A stretch of 64,000 bases of DNA from Otis tarda. Its lineage: Eukaryota; Chordata; Aves; Otidiformes; Otididae. The stretch covers positions 135,111,053 through 135,175,052 of the forward strand of contig CM048552.1 of NCBI GenBank assembly GCA_026413225.1. The letters are read 5' to 3'. Shown here one piece after another: positions 42,001 to 54,260 of the stretch. Under the pieces are notes generated by a model, which did no database searches, had not been told where the DNA came from, and worked only from the letters and a program-made list of their open reading frames with translations. Position numbers and translations under genes: made by a program. Position 1 is the stretch's first letter. The number at the start of each line of letters is the position of its first letter.

Positions 42001-42841
42001 GTATTTGTCCTTTGGGATGAAGGGTAGGTCAAACAGGCTAAGTTTGGAAACTAAGAAGTCCTGGAATTTTTTGTCCACTGGCATTTTTGCCATTTCAGAC
42101 AGCTCTGTCTTTCTAATGCTATTTTTGCTTTGACTCTTACTCTGCTGGAGACCAGCTCCTGGGTGGATGGCTTCTGCATGTGAGGGAGAAATGTTAGCCA
42201 GGGAAAGAGGCGGAGAAGGGGTATTTATTAATCTTCATGGCCACATATATCCTCACTGTCTCCAAACAGGAGCACTTAAATCCTCTAAAAGTGAGGATTT
42301 GCATTAGAAGATGGGAAGGTTTGTAGTTACTAGCAGTGATCTGGAGCCATTTTTATATCCACCTGTATACCACAGTGGGCAAGTGGGATCTTTTGATCAA
42401 TTGCAGAAGAAATTGGAGAGATTTTAGTTGTCTTAGTATCTCTGTGGGGTTAGTCCTTAATTATCCTTTTGTGCCATTCTGCTGAAGTGCATTTGTTAAT
42501 CACTCCGGAGCACTTCAGCTTCTTTCAATATATTGAATTCCACTTGGACGCTGTTAAAAGTGTTTGCGCAGCATATGCCTTTCTTAGGAGTATGGGAAAT
42601 ATCCACAGTCTGAAACAAGAGTGCAGTGTTCTGAACTCAGCATCCATGTTGTTATCCTGTAAATTAGTACATTCTGTGCCGTTACGTAAGTTTATCTCGT
42701 GTCGGAATAATAGAGGCTGAGTGTGCTAAAAGGCTGATAAGCCTGCCATGAAGGATTACGTTGTTCAAATTCTTCTGCCTTAAAATAACACCTGTTGCTT
42801 TACTGACTGGGTAGTCTGCCTTGAGAACTAGTATAAAGTGT

Positions 42842-42860
42842 AAAAAAAAAAAAAAAAAAA
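42842..42860. repeat. Poly-A tract, 19 bases
   Basis: Uninterrupted A19. There is no AATAAA-type signal just upstream and no recognisable retrocopy, so it is treated as a simple repeat. Confidence 0.85.
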
Positions 42861-44087
42861 GGGCATTTTTTTTCAGGCTGTTCAGATCTGAGCCTTAGTA
42901 GCTTTGAATCTAGTATTGTCTCTGAGCCACTCTTTTACAAAAGGACTATGAGAAAGCACAGCTGTTCTGTATTTCTGGATATTAAAAATGGACAAAGTGA
43001 CTTTTCAGTCATACTGCCATAGCCTCGAGGACCAAATGCAAAAAACAAGTGCTCCTTCTGTTGGCAGGTGGGAAGTTCAATCCCTTAAAATGCAAAATAA
43101 AAAATAATAAAGTAGATGGTTGTGCGGATTCTGAGGGCAGCCTGCAACAAGGGTGAAGGGACCAGCACCCCACAGCTGCTGGCAAAAATTGCTGCTGGCA
43201 GCATGCGCGCATAAACTAACAGTGTGCTTCCAGCAGCCCTTCAATAACTGGCAGGGGGGAGAGGGGAAGTTCATCCCTGATACCATGGTTCTGCACAATA
43301 ATCCCCTTTCTGGGTGCCAGGGTCACAGCTGCTGTCTGGAGATTACGTACAGAAGCACTCTTCTTCTCGGGAGAGTGAGGTTTCCTGGAGGATTAAGCAC
43401 AAGCTGAAAGCAGGAGGAGTTATTTGGGAGGGAGACAAAGAAAGTGAGCCTGTGGCTGTGATGGGCAATGAGCATCAGGGGAGGAAGACTGTGATTGAGA
43501 AGACAACTGCCAGTAGTTGCTGCTTGGATGGGAGAGGCTCCAGTTTGGGTTTCTGAAGTGGTGCAGTCGTGGGGTGAAACCCACCATGGGTCTGACATGA
43601 CCCTGCCTGCTTGGCAGGACTCAAGGCGCTGCTTTCCCCCTTGAGTGGGAGGTGAACGGAGTCTGACAGACCTCTACCACCTCCTGCGTCTGAACTGAAG
43701 CAATTTTTTTGCTCACCAACTCAAGCCCCCTTTAGTCATTCAGAAATAGTGATCACTGTGGTAATCTGAATGCCCATGTAAAGGTGTATTTGTGCTCCCT
43801 GTAGAAAGCTATCCTTTTTGCATTTTCTTCTGTCACAAACACAGTGTCACCGTGCCTTCTGAGCCTGCCGCTTCGGTGCTTTCTTCTTCCCTCTTCCTTC
43901 TCAGCTTGGTTTTTCTTTTTTTTTTTCCCCTGTTTTCTCTCTTATCCTGCTATTTCACCTCTTGGTGCACACATTCCTGGGAAAGTACCCAAAAAAATCC
44001 TTCTACCCACGTATCATGTGCCAGCACCTCTGTTTTGTGTAGGAAGGTCTTCTATATTTGAAGCCAGGGCCATCTGCCCTTATTCCT

Positions 44088-44155
44088 AAAAAAAATACCC
44101 AAACAACAAAAAAAACCCAACCAACCAAAAAAAAAACCAAACCAACAAAAAACCA
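44088..44155. repeat. A/C-rich low-complexity tract
   Basis: Runs of A separated by CC or CCC, in CCAA-type steps such as 'cccaaccaaccaaaaa', over nearly 70 bases. This is a common avian low-complexity type. The long reverse-strand open frame over it is an artefact of composition (rich in F, V, G and W). Confidence 0.8.
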
Positions 44156-47100
44156 GGTTTCTTGCAGTTTTCTGTAAGGGCAGTGTCCATAGTCCTGTGT
44201 AAGTTTAAAAGGAAAATCCAACCTATCCTATAGTAGTGCTATTTGAACCTTCTATTTATCAGTTACTTCGAAAACTGGGACTCATTTCACTTACTGGATC
44301 AAATTTCCCACAGATCCCATGTGCCAACTGCCTCTTTATAGCGGCTTCAGAACCCACTAGTGCTTTTTATAATGTGAAACGAATGGGTACGGCACATGAT
44401 GTCAGCAAGGAGAGGTGGAGGCAGAGGAGGCTGACAATGCATGCATTCAAACAATGTGAAAATGCAAGTGGGGAAAACATGACTGTGTTAGTAGAGCTTG
44501 CCAGAGGGGGTTTAAGACATATCATGTACTAGCAAATTGTAGCTACTCTGAAGGCAAAAGAACAGAACTTAAAAGGAGCAGAATTCCAGGAAGATGCTAA
44601 TGAGTGAGTACTGGGTACCAGTGTTTAAACATAATGTCATAGTTGCTGGTTATGGTCCCTGCTGCATGGATGTTTCCAAAGTGCAGTATGAGTCTTAACC
44701 ACCTCACTTTTAAAACTGCACTTCCATTTGCCTCCAGCTCCGTAAAATCCCCTATAAAGAAGAACATTGTCGAATAACCTGGTAAGATATAAAATACTGC
44801 ACTTGCAGCTGAAAATAGTTCATGCATGTGATGTTGCATTTAGGCACAAACATAAGTAAATGGTAAATGATAAAAAGCTATTGAGAAGAGAAGGTTGGTG
44901 TAAGGTAGAAATGTAACCTGTGCTGCTCACTTCCGTCCCTGGTTAGTACTTTTGTTAGAGCAAAATGCTGAAGAGCTCTCCCTTGCCAAGGAGGAACTGA
45001 AGCAACTTCGATATTTTTTTGAATCACGAGTCCTTAATGCGAAGAGTACTGATGACTGACCGCATCTGGTGAATTGGATTAGAATCTAATTAGCATGAAG
45101 AGTTTAGGAAACTTCTATAAATTTTCAAAAATAATACGTGAAAGAAAGGAAATAGCTTAGCTAAAAATGCAGAGAGGTATTACTGAAATGTTCCTTGGAG
45201 CTAACTTGAAAGTAGCTTTCCTGCTCCTGAAAGATGTAGCGCACATGAATGGTAACCTATTTTATTTGTTAACATTTTCTATCCGGATAATTTGGTATGT
45301 TTAAAGATATCTGTTGTATCTAATTGACCCCTGTAGCTTAGAATCCGTCTGGAAACCTAGATGCATGCTGTGAAAGATCAATAAAGTGATTTTAATGTTT
45401 GTGAAAGCCATTTTTCTGGCCTAGTTTATGCATTAAAAAGGGATAATACACCTGTCCTACATTTGGGAAGTATCTCAGCAAACACGAAAGGACAGTCTAT
45501 TCAGTTTATGTACTTTGTTTTCCAACCCTGTGTTGTAATGGCATGTTTCCAAGCAAAAACATACTTTTTCCTCTAATCTCATTCATTTACATGCACATCG
45601 ACTATTTTGTATATTGAAGAAAGGTTAAATTCAGGCTGAACTATGGTCCAAAGGAGAGATGGAGGCAAAAACTCTTTTCTGTAAAGCTTACTGTAAAGGA
45701 ATAGTTGTTTTTTTTTTTTTTCCCCTGTGTCTCTAAATTTGGGGCTTACACCAGCTGAGAAGCAAAGGCTTTTTGAAAAGAAAATGACGAGTTACGTAGT
45801 CGAAATTTTAAGATGGAAGTAGCTGCTTCTGTGTCTTCTGTGTACAATTTCTTTTTTTTCTGTGGGATTGCACAGGGCTTATTTGCCTGACATACTCACA
45901 ACAGTGCTTCAGCTCGTAGGGGTGACACATGAGACCCTGTATGTATTGTTAGTAGGTATTTTGTGTCCTGAGGAAAAATCTCAAACAATAGTTATCAGGA
46001 TGGACCAGCATTTCTAACACTACGTCAGATTATTCAAAACTGTGGGAAAATTGTATTTGACTTCTGTAGGGCATCTACATCTGGCTGCTACATCTTGGAT
46101 TAATTTGGGCTTTTTTTAATACGAAGCTCCTTTCTCTTTGAAATATTTAGAAGAGAGAAGAAATTTTGTCAACATCCCTGGTGATGTTATGTTGCAGATA
46201 CAGCATAGGTAGGAAGAAAAGAGGAGTATGGCTTTTGGGGAGAGAAGGGTTTGTATGTTTTTAAACAACACTTGAGTGTTTCTGGAGTCGTTACACTTCA
46301 GAGGTACATCTCTCTGAGGAAGCCCCTCAGTAGCAGGGCACAGGATGTTCCTCCCCAGTTTGGGATCAGCTTGTTCAGCACATCTGGGACCACAAAGGAT
46401 CCCTGTAGGAAACTTTGGTGCTGTGAATGATGACCGGACTCCATCCAGGCACCGCACTCCCAACTAGGATGGAGTGGGATGCGTAGGATGAAATGTGAGG
46501 AAGCGCTTCCTTCTCTTCTCACCCTGCTTGGTGGATATTTGCATCGCTCTCCTGATCTTGGTCACGATGTGTGTTGTGGCTGATGGCCCAGCTTCGCTAT
46601 CTGGTATTCCCAGCTCTCCAGCCTTGAGTTGAAGGGATTCTTCTATTTTATGGGGTCCTGTTCCTCTGTCCCAGGGCAGCCTTGAGAGCCCAGGATGTTT
46701 TTTTCCTTTTAACATCTGTGTGTCTGAATGAGTGCTGGGGATCTCTCATTTAGAGTAGAGATTTTAGACTAGCAAATTTCTACTATATCCTGAGAAGGCC
46801 GAAATTCACCTCTGCCTTAACTTGATACCTTCAGTTAGATTCCCCAAGTCAGGGCAATGTTTAGAAAGTAGTAAAAATAGTAATGATCCAGGAAGTCAAT
46901 TTTGTTAGACTGAGTTAAAAGGACAAGAAAGGAGACGTGAGGGACTCGTCCCACTTCACAGCAAATCAATCTCTGTTTGAGTGCCAGTAGTTTGGGGGTT
47001 TGTTTTTTCATGAGATTAATATAGAGGGCCAGAAACTATTTCTGCTTGCAGGAGCAGGCGTAGTATGTCCTGAACATTTTTGTGGCTTTCTCTTATCACA

Positions 47101-50019
47101 GATAGCTGAAGCGTGAAGCATATTCTGAGATGCTTCTATGTTGTTCACTTGCATGGAAGAAAATAGCAGTAGGTGGGATACTGGAAAAGTTAATAGCACT
47201 TACTCAGTGTGGAGGTGAGATGATGGTTTTGTTTCAGCAAGATAGTGACTCATGATACCAAAAGGAATGTAATAAGGATGGTTTATTTTAACTTAGATAT
47301 CATAGGTACCTGTTGAGGTCTAAGAAAAAGCAAGTGAACCTTCGGTAGGAATACTGTCAGGGTTCAATACCCTGTAGTGATCTGAGTTGTAGAAGCCTGA
47401 CTCATCACATGAGAATACAGACCGCTCTTTCTGGGGCTGTTTGAAAGGAAGAGTGGTGCTGTTGTTGGTAGGGTGCTGCCCTGTGCCAGAACACTGCAGT
47501 GGATGGCGGCATGTGCTGTGTATTCATTGTTGGTCTGAATCCAGTGACTCTGAAGAATAACTGGGATTTGAGACTATTTTCTTGATTGGTAAATTACTGT
47601 GGTCAGGTCCCTTTGGGGCATCAGCAACGTGAAAGGCACTGTTTTACCCTGCTCTGACTTATTTCACTTCATTTCTTCTTTACACCCCAGCCATCCTGAA
47701 GAGAAATTCCACAGGTGAGACTTAATATTTCCTAACCAGTGGAGGGCTTTTTTTTCCTCGGCTTTCTCTTTGTTTGGTCTAGATTCAAAGTTATGAGACT
47801 ATTTACCTAAAATTTCTGTTGATAGATCCCGTTCCCAAGAACCCTAAAATCTCATTGCTGAGTTTACTGAACCTTTTTAGGGGGCTTTTCTATTACCACC
47901 TTTTTGTGACCTACGAGAACTGTGGTGGTGCAAGTACACTCCGCTTGTAAACGGAGCTGAAATCTGTTTTATTTCATTTTCTTAGTCTCAACTAAGCTGT
48001 TGTGGCAGTGAGTCCAAGTGCTTACAAGGAGAAGTTTTACTTATCCTAGTATGAACAAGAAAACTGGTCTCTGTTTTGGCCTTTTATTCCCCTGTCTCCT
48101 GCCTAGACTGCTTCATTACTCTCATCCATCTGTTAATGACTGAATGAAGGCCTCTGAAAAATATCATAAGTCCTTCCTCTGTTTGCTTTGATGTGAGACC
48201 TTTCTGTGGTGACGTATGAAGGTCTTATCCATTCTTTGAGTACCAAGTTGTGAAGTGCCTCAGAGCATGGGAAAGTGCGTGTCCAGCCTTTAAAGGCAAT
48301 TTACTGGTGGTGGTAGACAAATACTGCCAAATAGTGTGTAGTACTGCCCAACCAGATTTCTTTAGCCCCCTTTGGTCACAAAGTCGCCAGCCAGTCACAC
48401 GTGGCCCCAAGTTAAAGCGAAAACACGTTGTTAAAGCGAATGTGTGGCTATGGGAGATGATGAAAAGTCTTTCCTAGGCGGAAAGTTGGCTCCTCGGTGG
48501 CTGAGCTAGTGCATCGGAAGAGAGGGCAAGTCATTAGTGAACAGACCCTTGGGCTGTAGGTGCTTGATGCTGCAGACGAGGTTTTGGTGAGAAGGGTGTG
48601 AGAACATGTGCCAGAGGGAGGCCTGTGTCTACTGTTAGACCTCGATCACTGCTGCACAGTTGCTGTATGGATGCCATACTGCATCAGCGCCAGGAACTCT
48701 TTGGCTCTGGTGGAAATAAGTAGGTGAAATGCCTCTCCTGCCAGGTAATGCGGACTTACAAAAAACATTGGGTCGGCACTCTGTGGGAAGGAGCACGGCG
48801 CTGCGTGGGCTGCTCGGCATGTGGTGGGGTAAAAGTGGATGGTTGAGAGCAAAGTGCTCGTGCACAGCAGAGACTGATGAGTATTTTAACCATTGCTGTT
48901 AAAGAAATCGAGGAGTGGAGATGGATCCTGATCCTCAGGAAACTTTCCTGAAACAGAACAGGATAAGAGTCTGAACAAAGCAGACATTTCTCCTTCAAGA
49001 CTCCTTCTGCAGGCTGCATACCAGGCTTTTTTTCTGAACAGTTTTTAGATCCACCTCACTTGCAAGCTGCCTGCCAGGGATCTCATTGGCATTCTGCTTT
49101 TCTGCTGTAATCTCATGTTGTTAAGGAGCGTGATTTTTGTTCTTCACTGTGCCGCATATAGAAGATTACATAAATACCTTGGAAATCTTGCAAGGGGAAG
49201 AAGAACCCCCCAAAAAATACCAAATCCTTCCTCAGAAACATTTTGACCGTGTAATCTTATGTCTTCCTCTCAGAGAAAATTCTGTTTAAGACAGGAGGAA
49301 GGCAGACATGCCTCTTTACCAAGAAAGTCACAAACTGCCTTCCTAATGGTCCAGCTGTGCTAATGAGCAATTACAGACCAACACACTGAGCTGGGATTGA
49401 TTTGTTCTCCTGGCAGTTGTTGTAGATGTTTTGATACGGGAGTGCTTTGCCCTCCTCTCCTCCCCGTGTTGAACTTGTGTCATTTCCATCTCCTTCCTCC
49501 TGCCCTCCCTTCCCTGGTAAGTAGCTATTCGCTGCCTAATTTGAAGCAGTTTCATAAAGGTTGTAATTTTGAGGTTCAGCTCTTCTGTCCATAACCCTCA
49601 AATTAAAACAAAGGATAATCCCAGAGATGGTGGAGGGGCCGGTTTTTTTCCCGTTGCAGCACAGCGGTTTAGTTTCCCATTGAAAACTGGTATTTTCAGC
49701 AATGTGCCCTGGGTACAGGGGGAAAATTGAGCTGTGGGTACAAGACTCTTTATATTGGGTTACTGTCAGTGTATCTGAGTTCTGAAATCCTCAATGACAG
49801 GGTCTGTGCAAGTGCTGGGGGCAGCCGGACAAGCTCGATGGGGTGCAGAACCTGAGCCTCCAGTTCAGTGGAAACGCTGCACGGGTACCATGTTGCTCTT
49901 TGCCAAATCGAAAGAGTGGCTTTTGTTTTTTCTTCTAAAGTCAGAAATGTATCGAATAATATAATGTACAAAAAAAAAAAAAAGATTTTTATCAGTCTCA
50001 CTTCCTTCTTTTCAGAAAG

Positions 50020-50560
50020 AGTGAAAATTTGTTAAATATGCTTGCAACCAGGGAGAGAGAGGGGAGTGAAACTTCAAACAGCGCTGCTAAAAACAGCCTG
50101 GGCTGCTTTTGTTTGGACTTTCAAAACGCAGCAGCTTAATGCCTCCATTGTATGCAGGGGGAAATATGCTAATTCAAAGCACATTTCCCATCAGAAGCCC
50201 TTTCAGTCCTGTCATCGTTGAGATATGAAGGATGATAAAAGCGGGGAGAAGGAGGAGGCCCCGTATTATGGGAGCGCGGCTGCTGGTTATTGTGCGCGGA
50301 GCGCAGGGCTGAATAGGGCTGACGAGCCCAGTCACCCGTGAAGGCCCGTGGCCCCGGGGCCGTGCGGGTTCCCATGGGCGCTGGCTGCCCCCTGGTCCCA
50401 TTGAGACCTCCTGCCACTGCTGCCACAGGGGCAGGTGTCACATGTTGGGGGCACTCCCCATGTCAGCCACCCCGCCGCTGGCCAGGGTGGGAGTGGAGGG
50501 GCTGCCATAAAGATTTGCAAGGGCTGGCCACCGTCACCTGTCCTGCAGCCCTGTAAGCCA
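50020..50560. promoter_or_regulatory. Candidate enhancer or CpG-richer regulatory block
   Basis: This block differs from the sequence on both sides: GC and CpG content rise, especially at 50270-50470. An octamer-like site ATGCTAAT (50166-50173) overlaps TTCAAAG (50173-50179), which on the reverse strand is CTTTGAA, a TCF/LEF core. Further candidate sites are 'ggatgataaaagc' (GATA-like) and 'ggttattgtgcgcg' (SOX-like ATTGT). No core promoter or coding frame was identified. The functional role is inferred from composition and motif grouping only. Confidence 0.35.
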
Positions 50561-50869
50561 GTATTTATTTCTGGGTAACGCGAGCAGCTACTTTCTGTTC
50601 GCTTGAAGTGCAGTTTAAGCTGAAATAACTGATTTTTTTTTCCTGAAAAGGCCTCCATAGATTCCTTTCCAAGTTGCTGATGCTTACAGGGCAGTGGTGC
50701 TCACTGGCTGCGTGCTGCTGAGCTCCCTCAATGAAGAGGCACCTTCAGCTTGGGAAATGGGTGCTGCAGCAGTTGGGGTGTTTTTTTCCCTCACAGTTAT
50801 GAAACAGAGGGGAGTCTTTGAAATGCTACTTGGTCTGTTACCAGTCATTTATATGATTATAAACCCAAA

Positions 50870-51486
50870 GCCAGCTACATCCTGGGCTGTATCAAAAGGA
50901 GCATGGCCAGCAGGTCGAGGGAGGTGATCCTGCCCCTCTACTCTGCTGTCGAGAGACCCCACCTGGAGTACTGCATCCAGCTCTGGAGCCCCCAACATAG
51001 GAATGATGTGGACCTGTTAGAGTGAGTCCAGAGCAGGGCCATGAAGATGATCAGAGGGCTGGAGCACCTCTCCTGTGAGGACAGACTGAGAAAGTTGGGG
51101 CTGTTCAGCCTGGAGAAGAGGAGACTCCAGGGAGACCTTATAGTGGTTTCCCAGTATGTCAAGGGGGACCTACAGGAAAAACGGGGAGAAACTCTTTAGC
51201 AGGGCCTGTTGTGAAAGAATGAGGGATAATGGTTTTAAAATAGAAGGAGGTAGATTCAGACTTGATGTAAGGAAAACATTTTTTACAGCGAGGGTGGTGG
51301 AACACTGGAAGAGGTTGCCCAGAGAGGTGGTGGATGCCCCATGCCTGGAAACATTCAAGGCCAGGTTGGACGGGGCTCTGAACAACCTGATCTAGTTGGA
51401 GATGTCCCTGCTCCTTGCAGGGGGGTTGGACTAGATGACCTTTAAAGGTCCTTTCCGAACCAAACTGTTCTATGGATCTGTGATTT
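50870..51486 (+). mobile_element. CR1 LINE, ORF2 C-terminus plus 3' UTR
   Basis: The longest CR1 copy here. The first 300 bases translate as the C-terminal end of the CR1 reverse-transcriptase protein, with pieces such as [33 protein letters not shown] and [20 protein letters not shown]. One in-frame TGA follows DVDLLE, so this copy is inactive as well as 5'-truncated. The 3' part has 'agggcctgttgtgaaaga', 'gaggttgcccagagaggtgg', 'ggttggactagatgacc' and a mutated terminal repeat 'gttctatggatctgtgattt'. It is close to the copy at 33609, hence relatively young. The 79-codon frame at 51156 lies wholly inside this repeat. Confidence 0.97.
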
Positions 51487-52809
51487 CAGGCTGAAATAAA
51501 TAGATTTGTCAGTGTTTGGTATATATAAAAAATATGTAAGGACTATTCTTTAAATACAGCATGATATTTATAAAAGCCTAGGGTTTGATTTTTTTTCTTC
51601 TCATCTCTTTCTTAAAGTCATTAAAAGCTCTTTAAATGGAGCATTTTGTTTCAGGCATCTGACCCTATTTGTTTGGAGCTGGGGAGATGCTTGGTTTACC
51701 CAGGAGAACTACATTTTCTGTTTTCTTTTAAAAGGTGCTAGTGTTTTATTGTAGAGAATTTGGGATTAAATGAACTCAAGGTTCTGATAACGTTGCTATG
51801 ATATTTGCTTGGAAATGGTTTGAAATGGCAATGAGAATTTAGTTGTAGTTGTTTGTTTGGCTGTATAAACCTGCAGTGTACTAATGGCAAATTAAACTAA
51901 GAAAATGGCCTTTTGATTGCGTTTGCAATCTGGTGATGTTCTGTCTGCAATAGAAGTATGTGCTACACTAGAACACACAGTTAGTTTAAATATTTCTGAG
52001 GATCATTGTTGGAATCAAGTGCTTAGAAATACTTTTAAAGTAATGGTTCGTCTTCAGTTTCCTCCCTGTACCAATAAACTTGTGAGCAGGCAAATTGGGC
52101 TGGTTGATTTTGGCCGGGCTTGAGAAGCTACGATCGTCTTCTGCAACCTGTGGGCAAGTCTCTGGTCTGCAATGAGAGGAACTCTATCCCATGATGAGCA
52201 GCATACCTTCAGTCACCTCCAGGATGGTTAGCGCACGCTTGATGTAGTACAGTTTTTTGATACAGAGACAATTTCTCCTACAGACCAAAGAATAAACCTT
52301 AGCCAGAGGCGTTGACGCTCATTCTGCCTTGTGCTTTTCTCCAGTGTTTTAATTTTTTTTTAATATATCCATCCCTTCTCCCTTTCCCTGATTCCTTATC
52401 TCCTTTCTTTTCCTCTCCAAAATGTGCAGAAAGGTGGAGCAGATGATGGTACTTCAGGAATCGGTAGTGTTGATAGATATACAAGATGTTTCTGTAGTAC
52501 TACTGGGAGCAAAAATGCCTGGTGCCATTTTGAATAACAAATGTGAGGGTCTCCAGAGCAAACACATAACGATAATGCTTAGTGTTTACACTTGGGAAGC
52601 TCTGAGTGCGGGAGAGATGGTTAGAAATGTGCTGACACCCAGAGAGCAGAAATAAAATGGGATGGGAGTGATACAAGGAACAGATGATGAAAAGTAGACA
52701 GACACTAAATGAATTTCACTCTGACTCACAGCAAAGTGCAGAAATGATGCCTTTTAGCTGTTTAGAACAAGTGAATGCCATGTTTGGAAAGAAACAGAGA
52801 GATGGGCAT
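51487..52809. other. Non-coding stretch
   Basis: AT-rich sequence after the CR1 tail with no recognised gene, RNA or repeat. A pyrimidine-rich segment lies at 52320-52420. Confidence 0.45.
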
Positions 52810-53013
52810 ATGACTAGGCAATGTCAGGATGGGATCGCTCGAAAGAGAGCCGGAGTGGTTTTCAGGCAGGGGGATGGGAGGCCAGTTCGGAGGCCGGGAT
52901 CCCACTCCCTGTCCTTTTGGAGAAGCCGCTTCTTCTGCATTGACTGCGGCAGGGGCCTGGCCATTGTGCAAGCCCTCCTTTGGGCTGAGTCTCGAAACTT
53001 GCCGGGCTGCAGA

Positions 53014-53071
53014 ATGGCTCTTCTCACGAAACGACCAAGAAGCTCCAAGATCAAGACATTTAAAAAATTAG
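53014..53071 (+). CDS. Possible short N-terminal coding exon (unidentified)
   Basis: An ATG at 53014 opens a frame for 19 residues, MALLTKRPRSSKIKTFKKL, strongly basic (seven K/R) and rich in S/T. It runs into TTAG|GTGAGA, a good splice donor, and ends in phase 1. The upstream 200 bases are GC-richer with several CpGs ('ggccgggatcc', 'ggaggccgg') and stay open in the same frame, which is unusual here. I do not recognise the peptide. A basic leader of this kind could be a nuclear-localisation or membrane-proximal N-terminus. It could equally be a chance ATG before a chance donor. The call is weak. It gains slight support because the candidate exon at 61020 ends in the same phase. Confidence 0.22.
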
Positions 53072-53559
53072 GTGAGACAAAGAGTTGGAAATGAATACTC
53101 TAGGGAATAATCCTGCCCTGGCAAGGGGTTCTGCTTGACGGCTTACCTGGGAATCTGGGCTGAAAGCTGCTACTTTGTCCTTAACTCACCCTATAGCGCT
53201 TTTGTCTCGGAGCTCGCTTTGTATGCAGGATCACCCACTGCTGAGATTCAGCAAAAATCGAGGCGTGACATGATCCAGACAGGGCCCCAGCCGCGCTTGT
53301 TGTTGGCACGTTAAGTCGTTCCCTGGTTATAAGGTAGAGGGTGGGTTTTTTTTTTAATTGCACTGAACTCCCCAGTGCACACTTAGCTTTTTATGGGTGC
53401 AAGTGAAAGACCTGTTAAACACTTCAGCGGCCGTTGTTTGTTGTCCACTGGCGGTGTTCTCAAAGGCATTGTAAAGCACGGAAAGAACCGCTACTTTATA
53501 CATGACTGGGATCCCAATTTATGCAGCTAGAAAGAGGGGATTGGAAAAGCTAGGCCGGT

Positions 53560-53760
53560 CGAAGTTGCCTGGCACATATTTAGTTGATGAGTTAATTGGA
53601 CACCCTCAAAGTAGAACTTGTTAATGTCCTGCCGCTTTGCTAATGAGGATATCTGCTCTTGCACAGAATACAGTGATTAATTGGGGACTCTTTCGTTAGT
53701 GTCTTAACTGAGGATTTCATGACCAGTGTCTTGTGCATGAACAGAAACTGTATCTGCAAT
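53560..53760. promoter_or_regulatory. Candidate conserved non-coding element with homeodomain sites
   Basis: Within 200 bases there are two TTAATTGG sites (in 'gttaattgg' at 53591 and 'attaattgg' at 53676), a 'gctaatgagg' at 53639 and a 'gttaatgtcc' at 53620. These are homeodomain-type cores. Composition is balanced and low in simple repeats, as is typical of vertebrate developmental enhancers. There is no coding frame. This is inference from motif density; no alignment was available. Confidence 0.3.
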
Positions 53761-54180
53761 TCAACAGGTGGTCCGGGGCTGTATGACAGAACCAGTCCAG
53801 GATCTTTCCCAAAGTATAAATTATACTGGAGTGGGAATCAGTATCAGGGAGCTACGGTCACAGTGACTTACAAGGTGCTGAAACTTTAAACAGTGGATTT
53901 CAGTACCTTGTACCAATCGTTATTATGATGCTTTCTTTTATGTCAACATTTTGACTGCTGAATTAGGTGGGATTTTCAAAATGTTGTCACACAACTGCCC
54001 AGTAATCCGTGAGCGGGCTGCAGCAGTGGCATGGTGCTTAGCTGTGCGTCCGCTATCAAACTTAATACCTATTGCATTACTCTGTAAATTAGTTTGTATT
54101 CCGCATGGTGGTTCCAATGATGCTGATAAGGTTTTCTGCTCAGTAAAAATATGTGTATAGTCATATGCATGAAGAAAACA

Positions 54181-54260
54181 TATGCATATACATACACACA
54201 CAGAGAGAGATATATTTTCTGCATAGGTATATACACATACACATCTATATCTATGATTTA
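54181..54260. repeat. TA/CA/GA dinucleotide-rich tract
   Basis: Alternating 'atatacatacacacacagag' followed by 'agagatatat' and later 'atatacacatacacatctat'. It is an imperfect compound microsatellite. Confidence 0.75.

Larger units (their letters stand above)
35741..50019. other. Long non-coding stretch
   Basis: About 14 kb with no supportable gene or RNA. It contains homopolymers (T17 at 36864-36880, A19 at 42842-42860, T13 at 45708-45720) and an A/C-rich low-complexity tract at 44088-44155. It also has a 12-base perfect tandem duplication at 39046. The AT-rich part at 45060-45360 holds several TAAT-type homeodomain cores ('tctaattagcat', 'tctaattgacc') and could be conserved non-coding DNA, but this is not demonstrable from sequence alone. 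Confidence 0.45.

Noticed and set aside
42842-42860. Poly-A run as a possible processed-pseudogene tail
   Set aside because: No polyadenylation signal just upstream and no recognisable cDNA body. The same holds for 56902-56936, and for the T run at 19873 read on the reverse strand.
51156-51395. 79-codon plus-strand open frame
   Set aside because: Entirely inside the CR1 3' region and not a host gene.
52684-53013. 110 codons of open frame upstream of the ATG at 53014
   Set aside because: No compositional or motif support for coding. Only the short leader next to the donor is kept, as a weak candidate.
54181-54260. Alternating TA/CA tract as a CRISPR-like or satellite array
   Set aside because: There is no regular repeat-spacer structure. 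It is an ordinary compound microsatellite.
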